A DNA stretch of 64,000 nt, from NCBI GenBank assembly GCA_947453415.1, contig CANGGG010000002.1, positions 39,031 through 103,030 on the forward strand, written 5' to 3'. Under the pieces are notes generated by a model. That model was not told the DNA's origin, ran no database searches, and was given only the letters and a program-made list of their open reading frames with translations. Every line of letters begins with the position of its first letter. Within the stretch, counting starts at the first letter, position 1. Positions 52,692 through 61,697 of this stretch are shown here, piece by piece. The position numbers were made by a program, and so were the translations under genes. This DNA is from Bacteroidota bacterium. Its GTDB lineage: Bacteria > Bacteroidota > Bacteroidia > UKL13-3.

Positions 52692-53132
52692 TTATTGGAT
52701 TTTAAAGTTTTTTTCTAAATAATGTTTTCCGTTTTTATCGCTCCAATTTAACCTCGCAATCCAATTACCTTTTTCAAAATCAGTCAAATCAAATTTGCTT
52801 GTAATGGTATCAGTAATTTGCACATCAAATTCCTTGTCGTTGGCTTTATTGGCCAAATAAATCAATTGTAATTTAGCATTTGAAATTGGATGAATCTTTA
52901 AGTTTTTAATTGCCAAAATTGATTCACTATTATTTTGATTAAATTGAAAATTTAAAAGGCTATCGGCTCCTTTATTTTCGTCAATAATAGCTTGATAGTT
53001 TTCACCTTTTTCGTAGTAATCAGTTTGAATCAATGAAATGTCTTCCTTCATCATTCTTACAGCCATTAATATAATAAAGCCCATGAACATGGCCATAAAA
53101 ATAACTAATTTAGTTCCCCAAGTAATTTTCAT
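52692..53132 (-). CDS. ccoH: FixH/CcoH family protein
   Basis: A 146-aa single-pass protein: transmembrane helix at about 8-26 (KLVIFMAMFMGFIILMAVRMM), then the family segment IQTDYYEKGENYQAIID and a periplasmic Ig-like part. CcoH helps cbb3 oxidase assembly and interacts with CcoN/CcoP in characterised species. Encoded 22 bases after ccoG and 6 bases before the TauE/SafE gene. Confidence 0.9.
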   Translation of the reverse strand: MKITWGTKLVIFMAMFMGFIILMAVRMMKEDISLIQTDYYEKGENYQAIIDENKGADSLLNFQFNQNNSESILAIKNLKIHPISNAKLQLIYLANKANDKEFDVQITDTITSKFDLTDFEKGNWIARLNWSDKNGKHYLEKNFKIQ

Positions 53133-53154
53133 TTTCTATTTATTTTTTTCAATT

Positions 53155-54570
53155 TTAATTAACTGGCGCCAAAAAGTTAGATTTAACTTGTTCAATAAAT
53201 ACGCCTTTACTCTTTACATTTATTATTACTTCATTTCGGTTGCTTTCTATTGATTTTGGTTCAACTTCAATAAAGAAACTTGTTTTTTCAAGTTCATCAT
53301 TTGGTATAATAATATTGTCATGGTCAACTAGTACAATTTTTCCTTTTGGAATTACTAATTCAAGCTCAATAGGGATGGAATCAAAAGTTTTGTTAACAAA
53401 TTCTATATTGTATAAATTACTAATATTTCCATTGGCTTGAGTTTGATAAAGCATACCTGCAGTTCTATTCAAAGTTGTTTCCACTTTTTTTCTACTTGCT
53501 ACCAAAAATACTAATACCGTGAACAAAATAATTAATACCACTGAATAGCCAACATTACGCAAAGAAAATTTAAAGCCTTCACCTTTATCAATGCCATTTT
53601 TTGAGTTAAAGCCAATCAATCTTTTTGGCTTATCAATCTTTAACATTACTTCATCACAGGCATCTACACAAGCTGTACAATTTGTACATTCTAACTGTGT
53701 ACCGTTCCTTATATCTATTCCGGTTGGACAAACATTTACACATAATTTGCAATCAATACAATCACCTTTAATTGCTGTGTTTTCTTGTTTATGAGCTTTT
53801 CCCCTAGGTTCCCCACGAATGTAATTGTAAGCAACTACAATAGAACTTTGGTCAAGCATTAAACCTTGAAGTCTTCCGTAAGGACAAATAATTACACAAA
53901 CAATTTCGCGTAAAAAAGCAAATACAAAGTAAAAAATAGTTGAGAAAAGTAACAATGCCGATAGTTTACCTAAATGAGCCATCAGGCCATCTGTTACAAG
54001 TAATTTTAGGTTATGAACTCCAATAGTATAGGCCAAAAATGTATTAGCAATGAGGAAGGAAATTAAATAAAATATTACATGCTTAGTGGTTTTTTTAGCT
54101 ATTTTTTCAGTATCCCAATCTTGTTCTGCTAATTTTTTCTGTTGGTTGTAATCGCCTTCTATTAAATATTCAATTTTACGGAAAAGCATTTCCATAAATA
54201 TAGTTTGAGGGCAAGCCCAACCGCACCAAACCCTACCAAACAAAACGGTAAAAACTATGATGAATAAAATAAAAGTGAGCATTAATAATGCAAATAAGTT
54301 TAAATCTTGAGGCCAGAAAGGCATGCCAAAAATGATAAACTTACGTTCTAACACATTAAATAAAAGCATTTGGTGTCCATTCATTTTCAGAAAAGGACTT
54401 GTAAAAAACACAATGTATAAAAACCATGCAAATAAGGTTCGATAGAAATACAAATTACCTTTAGGTTTTTTTGCAAAAATCCAAAGTCTTTTACCTTTTT
54501 CATTAACATTTGGTAAACTATCGCGGTAATGCTCGCCATCTAATGCCTTTGCAGGCTCCACTTTATGCAT
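53155..54570 (-). CDS. ccoG: Cytochrome c oxidase accessory protein CcoG (polyferredoxin)
   Basis: A 471-aa membrane iron-sulfur protein. An N-terminal soluble segment with WIFAKKPKGNLYFYRTLFAWFLY leads into about five helices with the WCGWACPQTIFMEM and VCVIICPYGRLQG motifs. Two [4Fe-4S] sites follow, CIDCKLCVNVCP and CTNCTACVDACD, and a C-terminal FixG Ig-like domain. CcoG reduces copper for insertion into cbb3 oxidase in characterised bacteria. An inverted repeat at 54645-54705 separates it from ccoP. Confidence 0.95.
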   Translation of the reverse strand: MHKVEPAKALDGEHYRDSLPNVNEKGKRLWIFAKKPKGNLYFYRTLFAWFLYIVFFTSPFLKMNGHQMLLFNVLERKFIIFGMPFWPQDLNLFALLMLTFILFIIVFTVLFGRVWCGWACPQTIFMEMLFRKIEYLIEGDYNQQKKLAEQDWDTEKIAKKTTKHVIFYLISFLIANTFLAYTIGVHNLKLLVTDGLMAHLGKLSALLLFSTIFYFVFAFLREIVCVIICPYGRLQGLMLDQSSIVVAYNYIRGEPRGKAHKQENTAIKGDCIDCKLCVNVCPTGIDIRNGTQLECTNCTACVDACDEVMLKIDKPKRLIGFNSKNGIDKGEGFKFSLRNVGYSVVLIILFTVLVFLVASRKKVETTLNRTAGMLYQTQANGNISNLYNIEFVNKTFDSIPIELELVIPKGKIVLVDHDNIIIPNDELEKTSFFIEVEPKSIESNRNEVIINVKSKGVFIEQVKSNFLAPVN

Positions 54571-54644
54571 GTTTTTATTATAAAATTGTATTTGAAAACT
54601 AATTTTTTCAGGAAACTAATTCTCAATAATTTCTTAAAAAAATG

Positions 54645-54705
54645 AACCACATAGACACATAGGTTTCATAGTTTTATTCTATGTTTTCTAAGTATCTATG
54701 TGGTT
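54645..54705. repeat. 61-bp inverted repeat between ccoP and ccoG
   Basis: Arms AACCACATAGA (54645-54655) and TCTATGTGGTT (54695-54705) are perfectly complementary, with inner ACATAG/CTATGT words. No T tract in the minus direction, so it is more likely a dispersed intergenic repeat than a terminator; it could separate ccoG expression from ccoP. Confidence 0.65.
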
Positions 54706-54711
54706 TAATAT

Positions 54712-55620
54712 TTAATTTGAAGCTGTTGCTAAACTATCTGTTGTAACATTGGCTATTTTTAAACTATCGGTAACAGCAATTGATTCCATTTTAGTTCCTT
54801 GAGGAGCTTTAGGAGCTACGGGATTTGAGCCTTGTAAAGTTAAAATATAACTTGCCAATTCTGCCATTTGTAATCCATTCAAAGATTTTTCCCATGATAT
54901 CATTCCTTTTCCCGTAACACCATATTTTATGGTTTTAAAAATGTCGGAAACTTGACCTCCATGTAACCAAAATTCATCGGTTAAATTTGGACCTACATTT
55001 CCACCAGCATCTGGTCTATGGCAAACGGCACATTTAGCAGTAAATAAAGTTTTTCCTTCTGTTAGTTGTTTTGCATCTGCAATTATTTTTACATTGCTTT
55101 CATCAATGGCATTTCCTACTTTTTTTAAGTAAGCGGTTTTGGCCACTTCTGCTTCTGCTAACTGATCTTCATATTCTGCTGTTTGTAATTTTCCACTTCC
55201 AGCATGATACCATAATCCATAAATAATAGCAATTACAATTGTGGTATAAAACATAAAGTTAAACCATGGTGGAGTAGGATTGTCAAGTTCTACAATGCCA
55301 TCAAAACTCTCATCTAACATCAATTCTTTTTCATGTTTCAATGAATGAAGTGAGAATAGTTTTTCAACTGTTGTTCTTTCTTCTTCTTGAGCAGATGCTG
55401 GCTTATTAATTTTTTTCATGGCTACTAAAGTCAAGTATAATAAACCAACAACTATCAATATAAGTATAAAAATTATTACACTCATTACTTTTATGTAAAG
55501 TGTATCAAAATCGCCATAATTAAACGTGGCTGCTGCTGCCATACTTCTATTGCTTAGCAATAAAATCAAACTGGCTAAAAATATTTTTATTTTCATTTTT
55601 TTATTTTTTATTTTTAACAT
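54712..55620 (-). CDS. ccoP: cbb3 oxidase subunit III, single-haem CcoP
   Basis: A 302-aa membrane-anchored cytochrome c. Helices lie near 11-30 and 43-67, with the CcoP N-terminal signature LDNPTPPWFNFMFY followed by a third helix (121-137). The sole haem c site is CAVCH (197-201) with the downstream methionine region TGKGMISWEKSLN. Proteobacterial CcoP has two such sites; the single-haem form here is complete to the C-terminus and not truncated. The ATG at 55618-55620 overlaps the ccoQ stop (TAATG). Confidence 0.94.
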   Translation of the reverse strand: MLKIKNKKMKIKIFLASLILLLSNRSMAAAATFNYGDFDTLYIKVMSVIIFILILIVVGLLYLTLVAMKKINKPASAQEEERTTVEKLFSLHSLKHEKELMLDESFDGIVELDNPTPPWFNFMFYTTIVIAIIYGLWYHAGSGKLQTAEYEDQLAEAEVAKTAYLKKVGNAIDESNVKIIADAKQLTEGKTLFTAKCAVCHRPDAGGNVGPNLTDEFWLHGGQVSDIFKTIKYGVTGKGMISWEKSLNGLQMAELASYILTLQGSNPVAPKAPQGTKMESIAVTDSLKIANVTTDSLATASN

Positions 55621-55775
55621 TATTCAAGCGGTTTATTCTTCATTTCATCAATGTATTCTTTTTTTGTTTTGAATAACCAAATGGCTACAATTACAAAAAA
55701 CCCAGAAAATACAACTAGTGAAAACATTTGATAAATGCCTATACCGGTTATTTCATGCAATAAGTTACGAAACAT
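55620..55775 (-). CDS. ccoQ: CcoQ/FixQ-type small subunit of cbb3 oxidase
   Basis: A 51-aa gene easily missed: it starts with MFRNLLHEITGIGIYQMF, has one transmembrane helix (LVVFSGFFVIVAIWLF, about 20-35), and ends in a charged KTKKEYIDEMKNKPLE tail. Length, single helix, charged tail and position between ccoNO and ccoP match CcoQ, which stabilises the oxidase. The stop codon overlaps the ccoP start by one base (TAATG), and the start is 14 bases after the ccoNO stop. Confidence 0.85.
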   Translation of the reverse strand: MFRNLLHEITGIGIYQMFSLVVFSGFFVIVAIWLFKTKKEYIDEMKNKPLE

Positions 55776-55789
55776 ATATTTATTTAAAA

Positions 55790-57916
55790 TTAGTTTGTGG
55801 TGGGTTTATTTAATTTAATATCAGTACCCAATCTTTGCAAGTATGCTATCAATGCTATTAATTCTTTGTCACTATCTAATTTTATTTTTTCAATAGCTAA
55901 ATTTTCACTGATACTTTTTGCTTGAGTTTGCAAATCTTGTATTGCTTTTTCTTCGTAACCTTTTTCATAAGGAACACCCAAAGTACGCATTGCATTTATT
56001 TTGGCTTTTGTATTCGAAATAACTAGTGTTTGGTCTGCTAACCACTGATATGCTGGCATAATAGAACCTGGCGACATTGATCTTGGGTCTATCATATGAT
56101 TATAGTGCCATGAGTTTGGATATTTTCCACCAACGCGCATCAAATCTGGTCCGGTACGTTTTGATCCCCATAAAAACGGATGGTCATACACATACTCTCC
56201 CGCTTTAGAATATTCGCCATAACGTTCTGTTTCGCTTCTAAAAGGACGAATCATTTGTGAATGACAACCAACACAACCTTCACGAATGTATAAATCTCTT
56301 CCTTGTAATTCTAAAGGAGTATATGGTTTTACACTTGTAATAGTTGGAATGTTTGATTTTATTAAGAAAGTAGGTAACATTTCTACCGCACCACCAATTA
56401 AAATTACTACAATTGAAAGCACCATAAATGTCATGGGTTTGCGCTCTAATGCTTTGTGCCAATATGAAGCATGACCAGTAGGCGTATAATTTTTTTCTAA
56501 AGCTGGAGCTTCTGCATTTTCATTGGCTACTAATTTTCCTGCAAGCATTGTTTTAGTAATATTATATACCATTACTAATGTTCCAGTTAAAAATAAAGTT
56601 CCACCAAATGAACGTAATACATGAAGTGAAAGTATTTGTTTAGTGGTGTCTAAAAATTCATATTTTAATTGTCCAGCTTCTGTAAATTCTTTCCACATTA
56701 AACCTTGTGTAAATCCACTCCAATACATTGGAACGGTATAAAACAATATTCCTAAAGTACCAATCCAAAAATGGAAATTTGCCATCTTTTTAGAATGTAA
56801 TTTTGTATTATAAATTCTAGGAATTAACCAATATAAAATACCAAATGTCATAAAGCCATTCCAACCTAAAGCACCTACGTGAACGTGGGCAACAATCCAA
56901 TCAGTGAAATGTGCAATGGCATTTACGTTTTTCAATGAAAGCATTGGTCCTTCAAAAGTTGACATACCATAAGCGGTAACACCTACAGCAAAGAATTTTA
57001 AAACTGGTTCATCTCTCACTTTATCCCATGCTCCACGTAATGTTAATAATCCATTGATCATACCTCCCCACGATGGAGCAATTAACATAATGGAAAAAGC
57101 TACGCCTAACGATTGAGCCCAATCAGGTAATGAAGAATATAATAAATGATGTGGGCCAGCCCAAATGTATAAAAATATTAAAGTCCAAAAATGTAAAATA
57201 GAAAGTTTGTATGAATAAACTGGTCTATCTACAGCTTTTGGTAAATAATAATACATCATTCCTAAAAATGGAGTTGTTAGGAAAAATGCAACTGCATTAT
57301 GTCCATACCACCATTGAACCAAGGCATCTTGAACACCTGCATACCACGAGTAACTTTTAAACATGGAAACTGGTAATTCAAACGAGTTTACTAAATGAAG
57401 CACTGCAACTGTAACAAATGTGGCTATATAAAACCAAATTGCTACGTACATGTGACGTTCTCTACGTTTAAGAATAGTTCCAAACATATTCCAACCAAAT
57501 ACCACCCAAATTACTGTTATGGCAATATCAATGGGCCATTCTAATTCAGCATATTCTTTTGAAGTTGTTAGGCCTAATGGTAATGAAACTGCAGCAGCAA
57601 CAATAATTAATTGCCATCCCCAAAAGTGGATATTACTTAAAAGGTCGCTAAACATTCTGGCTTTACATAAACGCTGAAGCGAATAATAAACGCCCATAAA
57701 AACAGCATTTCCTACAAAAGCAAAAATAATAGCATTTGTATGTAGCGGACGAATCCTTCCAAATGATGTGTATTGATTACCTAAATTAGCCGCGGGTTCG
57801 TATAGCTGAATAGCTATTAGTAGGCCAACTAGCATTCCTACTATGCCAAAAACCATGGTGGCAATGGCAAAGTTTCTTACGATTCGATTGTCGTATTGAA
57901 ATTTTTCTGTTTGCAT
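55790..57916 (-). CDS. ccoNO: cbb3 cytochrome c oxidase, fused CcoN-CcoO
   Basis: A 708-aa fusion of the catalytic haem-copper subunit I with the monohaem cytochrome subunit II; the ATG at 57914-57916 (MQTEKFQYDN) is preferred to one 27 bases upstream. The CcoN half has the 12-helix core with LHTNAIIFAF, WWYGHNAVAFFLTTPFLGMMYYYLP, AGPHHLLYSSLPDW and FTDWIVAHVHVGALGWNG, which supply the haem and Cu ligands. Near residue 550 begins the CcoO part: CVGCHSQMIRPF with the haem site, then RTGPDLMRVGGKYP and the MDPRSM-like IDPRSMSPGSIMP. This high-affinity terminal oxidase works at low oxygen. First structural gene after ccoS. Confidence 0.96.
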   Translation of the reverse strand: MQTEKFQYDNRIVRNFAIATMVFGIVGMLVGLLIAIQLYEPAANLGNQYTSFGRIRPLHTNAIIFAFVGNAVFMGVYYSLQRLCKARMFSDLLSNIHFWGWQLIIVAAAVSLPLGLTTSKEYAELEWPIDIAITVIWVVFGWNMFGTILKRRERHMYVAIWFYIATFVTVAVLHLVNSFELPVSMFKSYSWYAGVQDALVQWWYGHNAVAFFLTTPFLGMMYYYLPKAVDRPVYSYKLSILHFWTLIFLYIWAGPHHLLYSSLPDWAQSLGVAFSIMLIAPSWGGMINGLLTLRGAWDKVRDEPVLKFFAVGVTAYGMSTFEGPMLSLKNVNAIAHFTDWIVAHVHVGALGWNGFMTFGILYWLIPRIYNTKLHSKKMANFHFWIGTLGILFYTVPMYWSGFTQGLMWKEFTEAGQLKYEFLDTTKQILSLHVLRSFGGTLFLTGTLVMVYNITKTMLAGKLVANENAEAPALEKNYTPTGHASYWHKALERKPMTFMVLSIVVILIGGAVEMLPTFLIKSNIPTITSVKPYTPLELQGRDLYIREGCVGCHSQMIRPFRSETERYGEYSKAGEYVYDHPFLWGSKRTGPDLMRVGGKYPNSWHYNHMIDPRSMSPGSIMPAYQWLADQTLVISNTKAKINAMRTLGVPYEKGYEEKAIQDLQTQAKSISENLAIEKIKLDSDKELIALIAYLQRLGTDIKLNKPTTN

Positions 57917-57940
57917 ATAATGTATGTTTATAAATTGAAA

Positions 57941-57948
57941 CAAACGTA
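57941..57948 (-). promoter_or_regulatory. -7 element (TACGTTTG) upstream of ccoNO
   Basis: CAAACGTA on the plus strand is TACGTTTG on the minus strand, an exact TAnnTTTG, 25 bases before the ccoNO ATG. There is no TTTG at the usual distance; an activator may be needed. Confidence 0.4.
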
Positions 57949-58013
57949 CACCTAATGCAAATTAATGACCATGTAAAAGTTCAATTTTTGGCTTGAGAGT
58001 TTTTATATTTAAA

Positions 58014-58029
58014 TGTGACCCAAGTCATA
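58014..58029. promoter_or_regulatory. CRP/FNR-like palindrome upstream of ccoNO
   Basis: TGTGAC-CCAA-GTCATA, with core TGAC-N4-GTCA, between ccoS and ccoNO. The same half-site logic appears in front of nuoA (ATGAT-TCAG-GTCAT). Its centre is about 85 bases from the start predicted by the -7 element at 57941, further than a class II activator site. Confidence 0.4.
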
Positions 58030-58044
58030 AAAACCACTTCGTTT

Positions 58045-58209
58045 TTAAAATTCTTTTTTTTCTGGTAGGGTTCCATCGTCAAAAAGTATTCGAACAGATG
58101 GAGTATAATCGTCATCTATTTGACCACTTTTTACCATCCAAATAAATGCAACCAAAAAGCCAATAGCTAATATAAAACTGCATCCTATTAATATAAACAT
58201 TATTTTCAT
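58045..58209 (-). CDS. ccoS: cbb3 oxidase maturation protein CcoS
   Basis: A 54-aa gene: MKIMFILIGCSFILAIGFLV forms one transmembrane helix, followed by AFIWMVKSGQIDDDYTPSVRILFDD, which contains the family's hallmark W-(V/A)-x-(K/R)-(S/T)-GQ-(F/Y/I)-DD segment. CcoS is needed to load the binuclear centre of cbb3 oxidase. It sits between ccoI and ccoNO as in other cco clusters. A palindrome lies between it and ccoI. Confidence 0.9.
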   Translation of the reverse strand: MKIMFILIGCSFILAIGFLVAFIWMVKSGQIDDDYTPSVRILFDDGTLPEKKEF

Positions 58210-58230
58210 TTTCTTTTTAGTTTATAGCCC

Positions 58231-58275
58231 ATGGACCATAGACGATAGTAAAATTAACTATGGTCTATCGTCCAT
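58231..58275. repeat. 45-bp inverted repeat between ccoI and ccoS
   Basis: ATGGACCATAGACGATAG (58231-58248) and CTATGGTCTATCGTCCAT (58258-58275) pair at 16 of 18 positions; the two mismatches come from swapped CATAGAC/GATAGAC words. No T tract follows in the minus direction. Confidence 0.6.
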
Positions 58276-58287
58276 TAACCATGATCT

Positions 58288-60690
58288 TTATTTCATTTTC
58301 CTTGCTAATAAATACGTACTAATACTTGTAAAACCAATTACTGTAACTGAACTAATTGGCATGAGTATAGCGGCTATTACTGGCGATAATGTTCCACTAA
58401 CTGCATAACTTAAACCAATTAAATTATACAATAATGATAATGTAAAACTCACATAAATAACCTTCATTGTATTTTTACAATATTGTAAATAAGCAGGTAA
58501 ATATTCAAAATTAATAGCATCCATTATTACATCACTACTTGGTGAAAAACTAGCAGTATCTTCACTTAAACTAATACCAACATTTGCAGCTTTTAAAGCT
58601 CCAGCATCATTTAATCCATCGCCTATCATCATTACTTTATTTTGGTTGCCTTGCAATGTGTTTATATAAAGTAACTTGTCGGAAGGATTTTGTTGAAATA
58701 ACAATTCAGATTGTGAAGGAAAAATAGTTTGCAAATAAGTTTTTTCTAATTCGTTATCACCTGATAAAAGATGAAGTGAAAATTTGTGTGATAAATTATT
58801 TATTACATGCTTCAAACCCGCCCTGTAAGTATGGTTAATTATAAAGCAACCTTTATTTTCTTGATTTATTTTAATGTAAATTTTAGTATTTAAAAGTGAG
58901 TTATTCTCTTCTTTAATATTTAAAAAACTGGCGGAGCCAACTAATACATTATTTCCTGCCACATTCGCTTCAATTCCTTTTCCTGTAATTTCTTTAAAAT
59001 TATTTAAAATGATAGCAGAATTCATGTCTAAAAACTGAGCAATTTGCTTGCTTAACGGATGAATAGAATTTTGTGTAACAGAAAAAATTAGTTCTTTTTC
59101 AAACTCACTTAAAGCATCACCAACAAAGCTAATTTTTGAATCATTACTTTGTGTAATTGTTCCTGTTTTATCAAAAACAATGGTATTCATATTTGCAATG
59201 TTTTCAACTACACTTGCCGATTTTAAATAAAATTTATTTCTTCCTAAATTCCTCATTGCATTACCTAGGGCAAAAGGACTTGAAAGCGCTAAGGCACAAG
59301 GGCAGGCTATAATTAAAACGGATGTAAAAGCATGTATAATTTTGCTTGTATCATACACCGCCCAAAAAACTGCAGCACTTAATGCAATTGCCAATAATGC
59401 AAAAGTAAAATACTTACTTATTTTAGTTTGAAATGTTTCAACTTTACTGTTATTTTCTTTTGCAAAAATATCATTATTCCAAAGTTGAGTTAAGTAACTT
59501 TGTTCAGTTAGTTTTTTTACTTCTAACTCTATATTTCCACTAGTTTGTTTGCCTCCGGCAAAAATAATTTCGCCCAACTCCTTTGCTATTGGCTCATTTT
59601 CGCCCGATACAAAACTAAAATCAATATTTGCTTTTCCCTTTAATAAAATACTGTCTGTTGGAATAATTTCATTGTTTCTAATCAATATTCTATCACCTAT
59701 TTTCAATTTATCAATGGCAACAGTTGTGGTTTTATCATGATGAATGGTAACAACGGAAATTGGAAAATACGATTTATAATCTCTTTCAAATGAAAGTGAA
59801 TCGTATGTTTTTTGTTGAAACCATTTCCCTATTAATAAAAAGAATATTAAACCTGCTAAAGTATCGCAATAACCTAAACCAGTATGTGAAAGAATTTCAT
59901 AAAAATTACGAATAAATAATACTACTAATCCCAATGCCAAAGGCACATCTATAGTTATTAATTTTTTTCGTAAACCTTTAAATGCTCCAATTAAATAGTC
60001 TTGTCCGCTATATAAAAATGTTGGAATAGAAAGTGCTAAGTTTATCAAACCAAATGCAGGTGAAAGGTAATGCTTAGTGGTATTATCTAACCCAAAATAT
60101 TCAGGAAAACTAACCAACATGATGTTACCAAAACAAAAACCAGCCACTCCAATTTGAAATAATAATTTCCTATTTGGATTCAGGGGTTTTATACTATCAA
60201 TATCACTCATGTTGAACGATGGCTCGTAACCAATACTTGCTAATAATTCTACTAATTGTCGGAGTGAAATTTTATTTATATCGTAAACAATATTTGCATT
60301 TTTCTTTAAAAAGTTCACCCTAACAGCAACTACTCCTTCATTTATTTTATATAAATTTTCAAGTAAATAAATGCAACTACTACAATGAATATTTGGGATT
60401 TTAAATTGAAGGCGAGCAATTTTTACATCAATATAATCAATAATTTTTGTTTGAATATTTGGATCGTCTAAATAAGCAAATTTATTGCCAATGATTTGTT
60501 TTAAAGACTTTCCAGGTGTTTTTTCAATTGAATAATAAGAAGTAAGGTTATTGTCTGTTAATAATACAAAAACATTTTTGCAGCCATTACAACAGAAGGA
60601 TTTTTCGGCAATTAGAATTTCATTTTCATCACAAAAATCGCCACAGTGATAACAAGATGTTTTGGTTTTGGTTTTTTTTATTTCTATCAT
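58288..60690 (-). CDS. ccoI: Copper-translocating P-type ATPase CcoI (FixI)
   Basis: An 800-aa P1B-type ATPase that exports copper for cbb3 oxidase assembly. The N-terminus has a cysteine-rich metal-binding domain (CYHCGDFC, SFCCNGCKNVF) typical of the FixI group, then an HMA domain with IHCSSCIYLLENL, about eight helices with the CPC motif (ACPCALALSSPFALGNAM), phosphorylation motif DKTGTIT and hinge GDGLNDAGAL. It lies 14 bases downstream of the universal-stress-protein gene, so both are probably transcribed from the promoter at 61591-61622. Confidence 0.95.
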   Translation of the reverse strand: MIEIKKTKTKTSCYHCGDFCDENEILIAEKSFCCNGCKNVFVLLTDNNLTSYYSIEKTPGKSLKQIIGNKFAYLDDPNIQTKIIDYIDVKIARLQFKIPNIHCSSCIYLLENLYKINEGVVAVRVNFLKKNANIVYDINKISLRQLVELLASIGYEPSFNMSDIDSIKPLNPNRKLLFQIGVAGFCFGNIMLVSFPEYFGLDNTTKHYLSPAFGLINLALSIPTFLYSGQDYLIGAFKGLRKKLITIDVPLALGLVVLFIRNFYEILSHTGLGYCDTLAGLIFFLLIGKWFQQKTYDSLSFERDYKSYFPISVVTIHHDKTTTVAIDKLKIGDRILIRNNEIIPTDSILLKGKANIDFSFVSGENEPIAKELGEIIFAGGKQTSGNIELEVKKLTEQSYLTQLWNNDIFAKENNSKVETFQTKISKYFTFALLAIALSAAVFWAVYDTSKIIHAFTSVLIIACPCALALSSPFALGNAMRNLGRNKFYLKSASVVENIANMNTIVFDKTGTITQSNDSKISFVGDALSEFEKELIFSVTQNSIHPLSKQIAQFLDMNSAIILNNFKEITGKGIEANVAGNNVLVGSASFLNIKEENNSLLNTKIYIKINQENKGCFIINHTYRAGLKHVINNLSHKFSLHLLSGDNELEKTYLQTIFPSQSELLFQQNPSDKLLYINTLQGNQNKVMMIGDGLNDAGALKAANVGISLSEDTASFSPSSDVIMDAINFEYLPAYLQYCKNTMKVIYVSFTLSLLYNLIGLSYAVSGTLSPVIAAILMPISSVTVIGFTSISTYLLARKMK

Positions 60691-60704
60691 TTTTTATTAA
60701 AAAA

Positions 60705-61544
60705 TTATATCATAAAAATACTTCTATTTTCTTTCATAAAATACGATTTTTCGTTTTTCATCAAATCATTTATAATGTCTTTTCTATTGCTTCCAGCAAC
60801 CAATAAAAAGTTTTCAAATTGATCTAATATACTAAATAATTCATCTTCATAAAAGGCTGGATCTATTCGAGTAATTGAAAAATTTAAACGATAAGTTTTA
60901 ATATAATTGATCAAAAATTTTTCGTCTTTATTTGCTTCAAAAGTTGATTTTACAATTAGTTGTAAAGTAGCATTTTTAGTTTGGTCACTTATTAAATAAG
61001 TAAATAATTTAATAGCCTCAAAAGATGTAGTAGTTCCATCAAAAAGCAAAATGATATTTTTTAATTCATATTTTTTTGAAGGTAAAATAAGTAATGGACA
61101 TTTACTGTGTGATAATAATTTTTCAATATTATGCTTGCCATTTTTGGTAAGAAAATTTTTAAGAATTCCTTCTTTTCCTAAAATAAATAAATCATAATAC
61201 ATTGATTTTATTTCAAATGTATTGTGATTCAATTTGTCATTATTGAAAAGCACATCAATTTTCAAATTTAAATCACTGCATTTTTGAATAATACTTTGAA
61301 TAATCTCATCATTATTTAATGGGTTATCACGCATAATATTTTCAATTATTTCTGCATAACTATATTGGCCAAGTTCAATATTGTTTTCTTTAAATAATTT
61401 ATCAATTCCATTGTGGCTTATTCCCTCAATATAAGCGCCAGTAGAATTATTTAAAAAAGCGGTACTTACTAATGTTTTACTTTGGTCAATTAATGTTGCT
61501 GCATTGATGTTATCCTCTAAAAGAATTAGCAAATTTTTGGACAT
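60705..61544 (-). CDS. Universal stress protein family protein
   Basis: A 279-aa two-domain UspA-type protein. The N-terminal half (LLILLEDNINAATLI) and C-terminal half (NIILLFDGTTTSFEAIKLFTYL) both show the Usp strand-helix start, but the glycine-rich ATP loop is degenerate (VAGSNRKDIINDLM), so nucleotide binding is uncertain. In Bacteroidota such genes often accompany cbb3 oxidase or copper ATPase genes. It is the first gene of the predicted usp-ccoI unit. Confidence 0.8.
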   Translation of the reverse strand: MSKNLLILLEDNINAATLIDQSKTLVSTAFLNNSTGAYIEGISHNGIDKLFKENNIELGQYSYAEIIENIMRDNPLNNDEIIQSIIQKCSDLNLKIDVLFNNDKLNHNTFEIKSMYYDLFILGKEGILKNFLTKNGKHNIEKLLSHSKCPLLILPSKKYELKNIILLFDGTTTSFEAIKLFTYLISDQTKNATLQLIVKSTFEANKDEKFLINYIKTYRLNFSITRIDPAFYEDELFSILDQFENFLLVAGSNRKDIINDLMKNEKSYFMKENRSIFMI

Positions 61545-61563
61545 AATATCTTTGATTTAACCT

Positions 61564-61584
61564 TGATAAATTTAGTATTTATCA
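61564..61584. promoter_or_regulatory. TGATAAA-N7-TTTATCA palindrome at the usp-ccoI start point
   Basis: A perfect 7-bp inverted repeat with a 7-base spacer that covers the transcription start predicted from the promoter just upstream and ends 20 bases before the usp ATG. Its position suits a repressor operator or a 5' leader hairpin. Confidence 0.45.
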
Positions 61585-61590
61585 GCTTGT

Positions 61591-61622
61591 CAAATATATT
61601 TACAGCACAGTTATTATTCAAA
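61591..61622 (-). promoter_or_regulatory. Predicted promoter of the usp-ccoI transcript
   Basis: On the minus strand TTTG (61622-61619), a 20-base spacer and TATATTTG (61598-61591) match the Bacteroidota consensus exactly. The expected start is about 40 bases before the usp ATG. Confidence 0.72.
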
Positions 61623-61697
61623 TGATTACCCTCAACACATATAATGACTAATGTTCTTATTTAAATAAATAAAAGTCAAAATATACTTTAGATGTAC

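Noticed and set aside
54712..55620. CcoP as a truncated gene because it has one haem site
   Set aside because: The reading frame is full length with three membrane segments and a normal C-terminal haem domain; single-haem CcoP fits this lineage.
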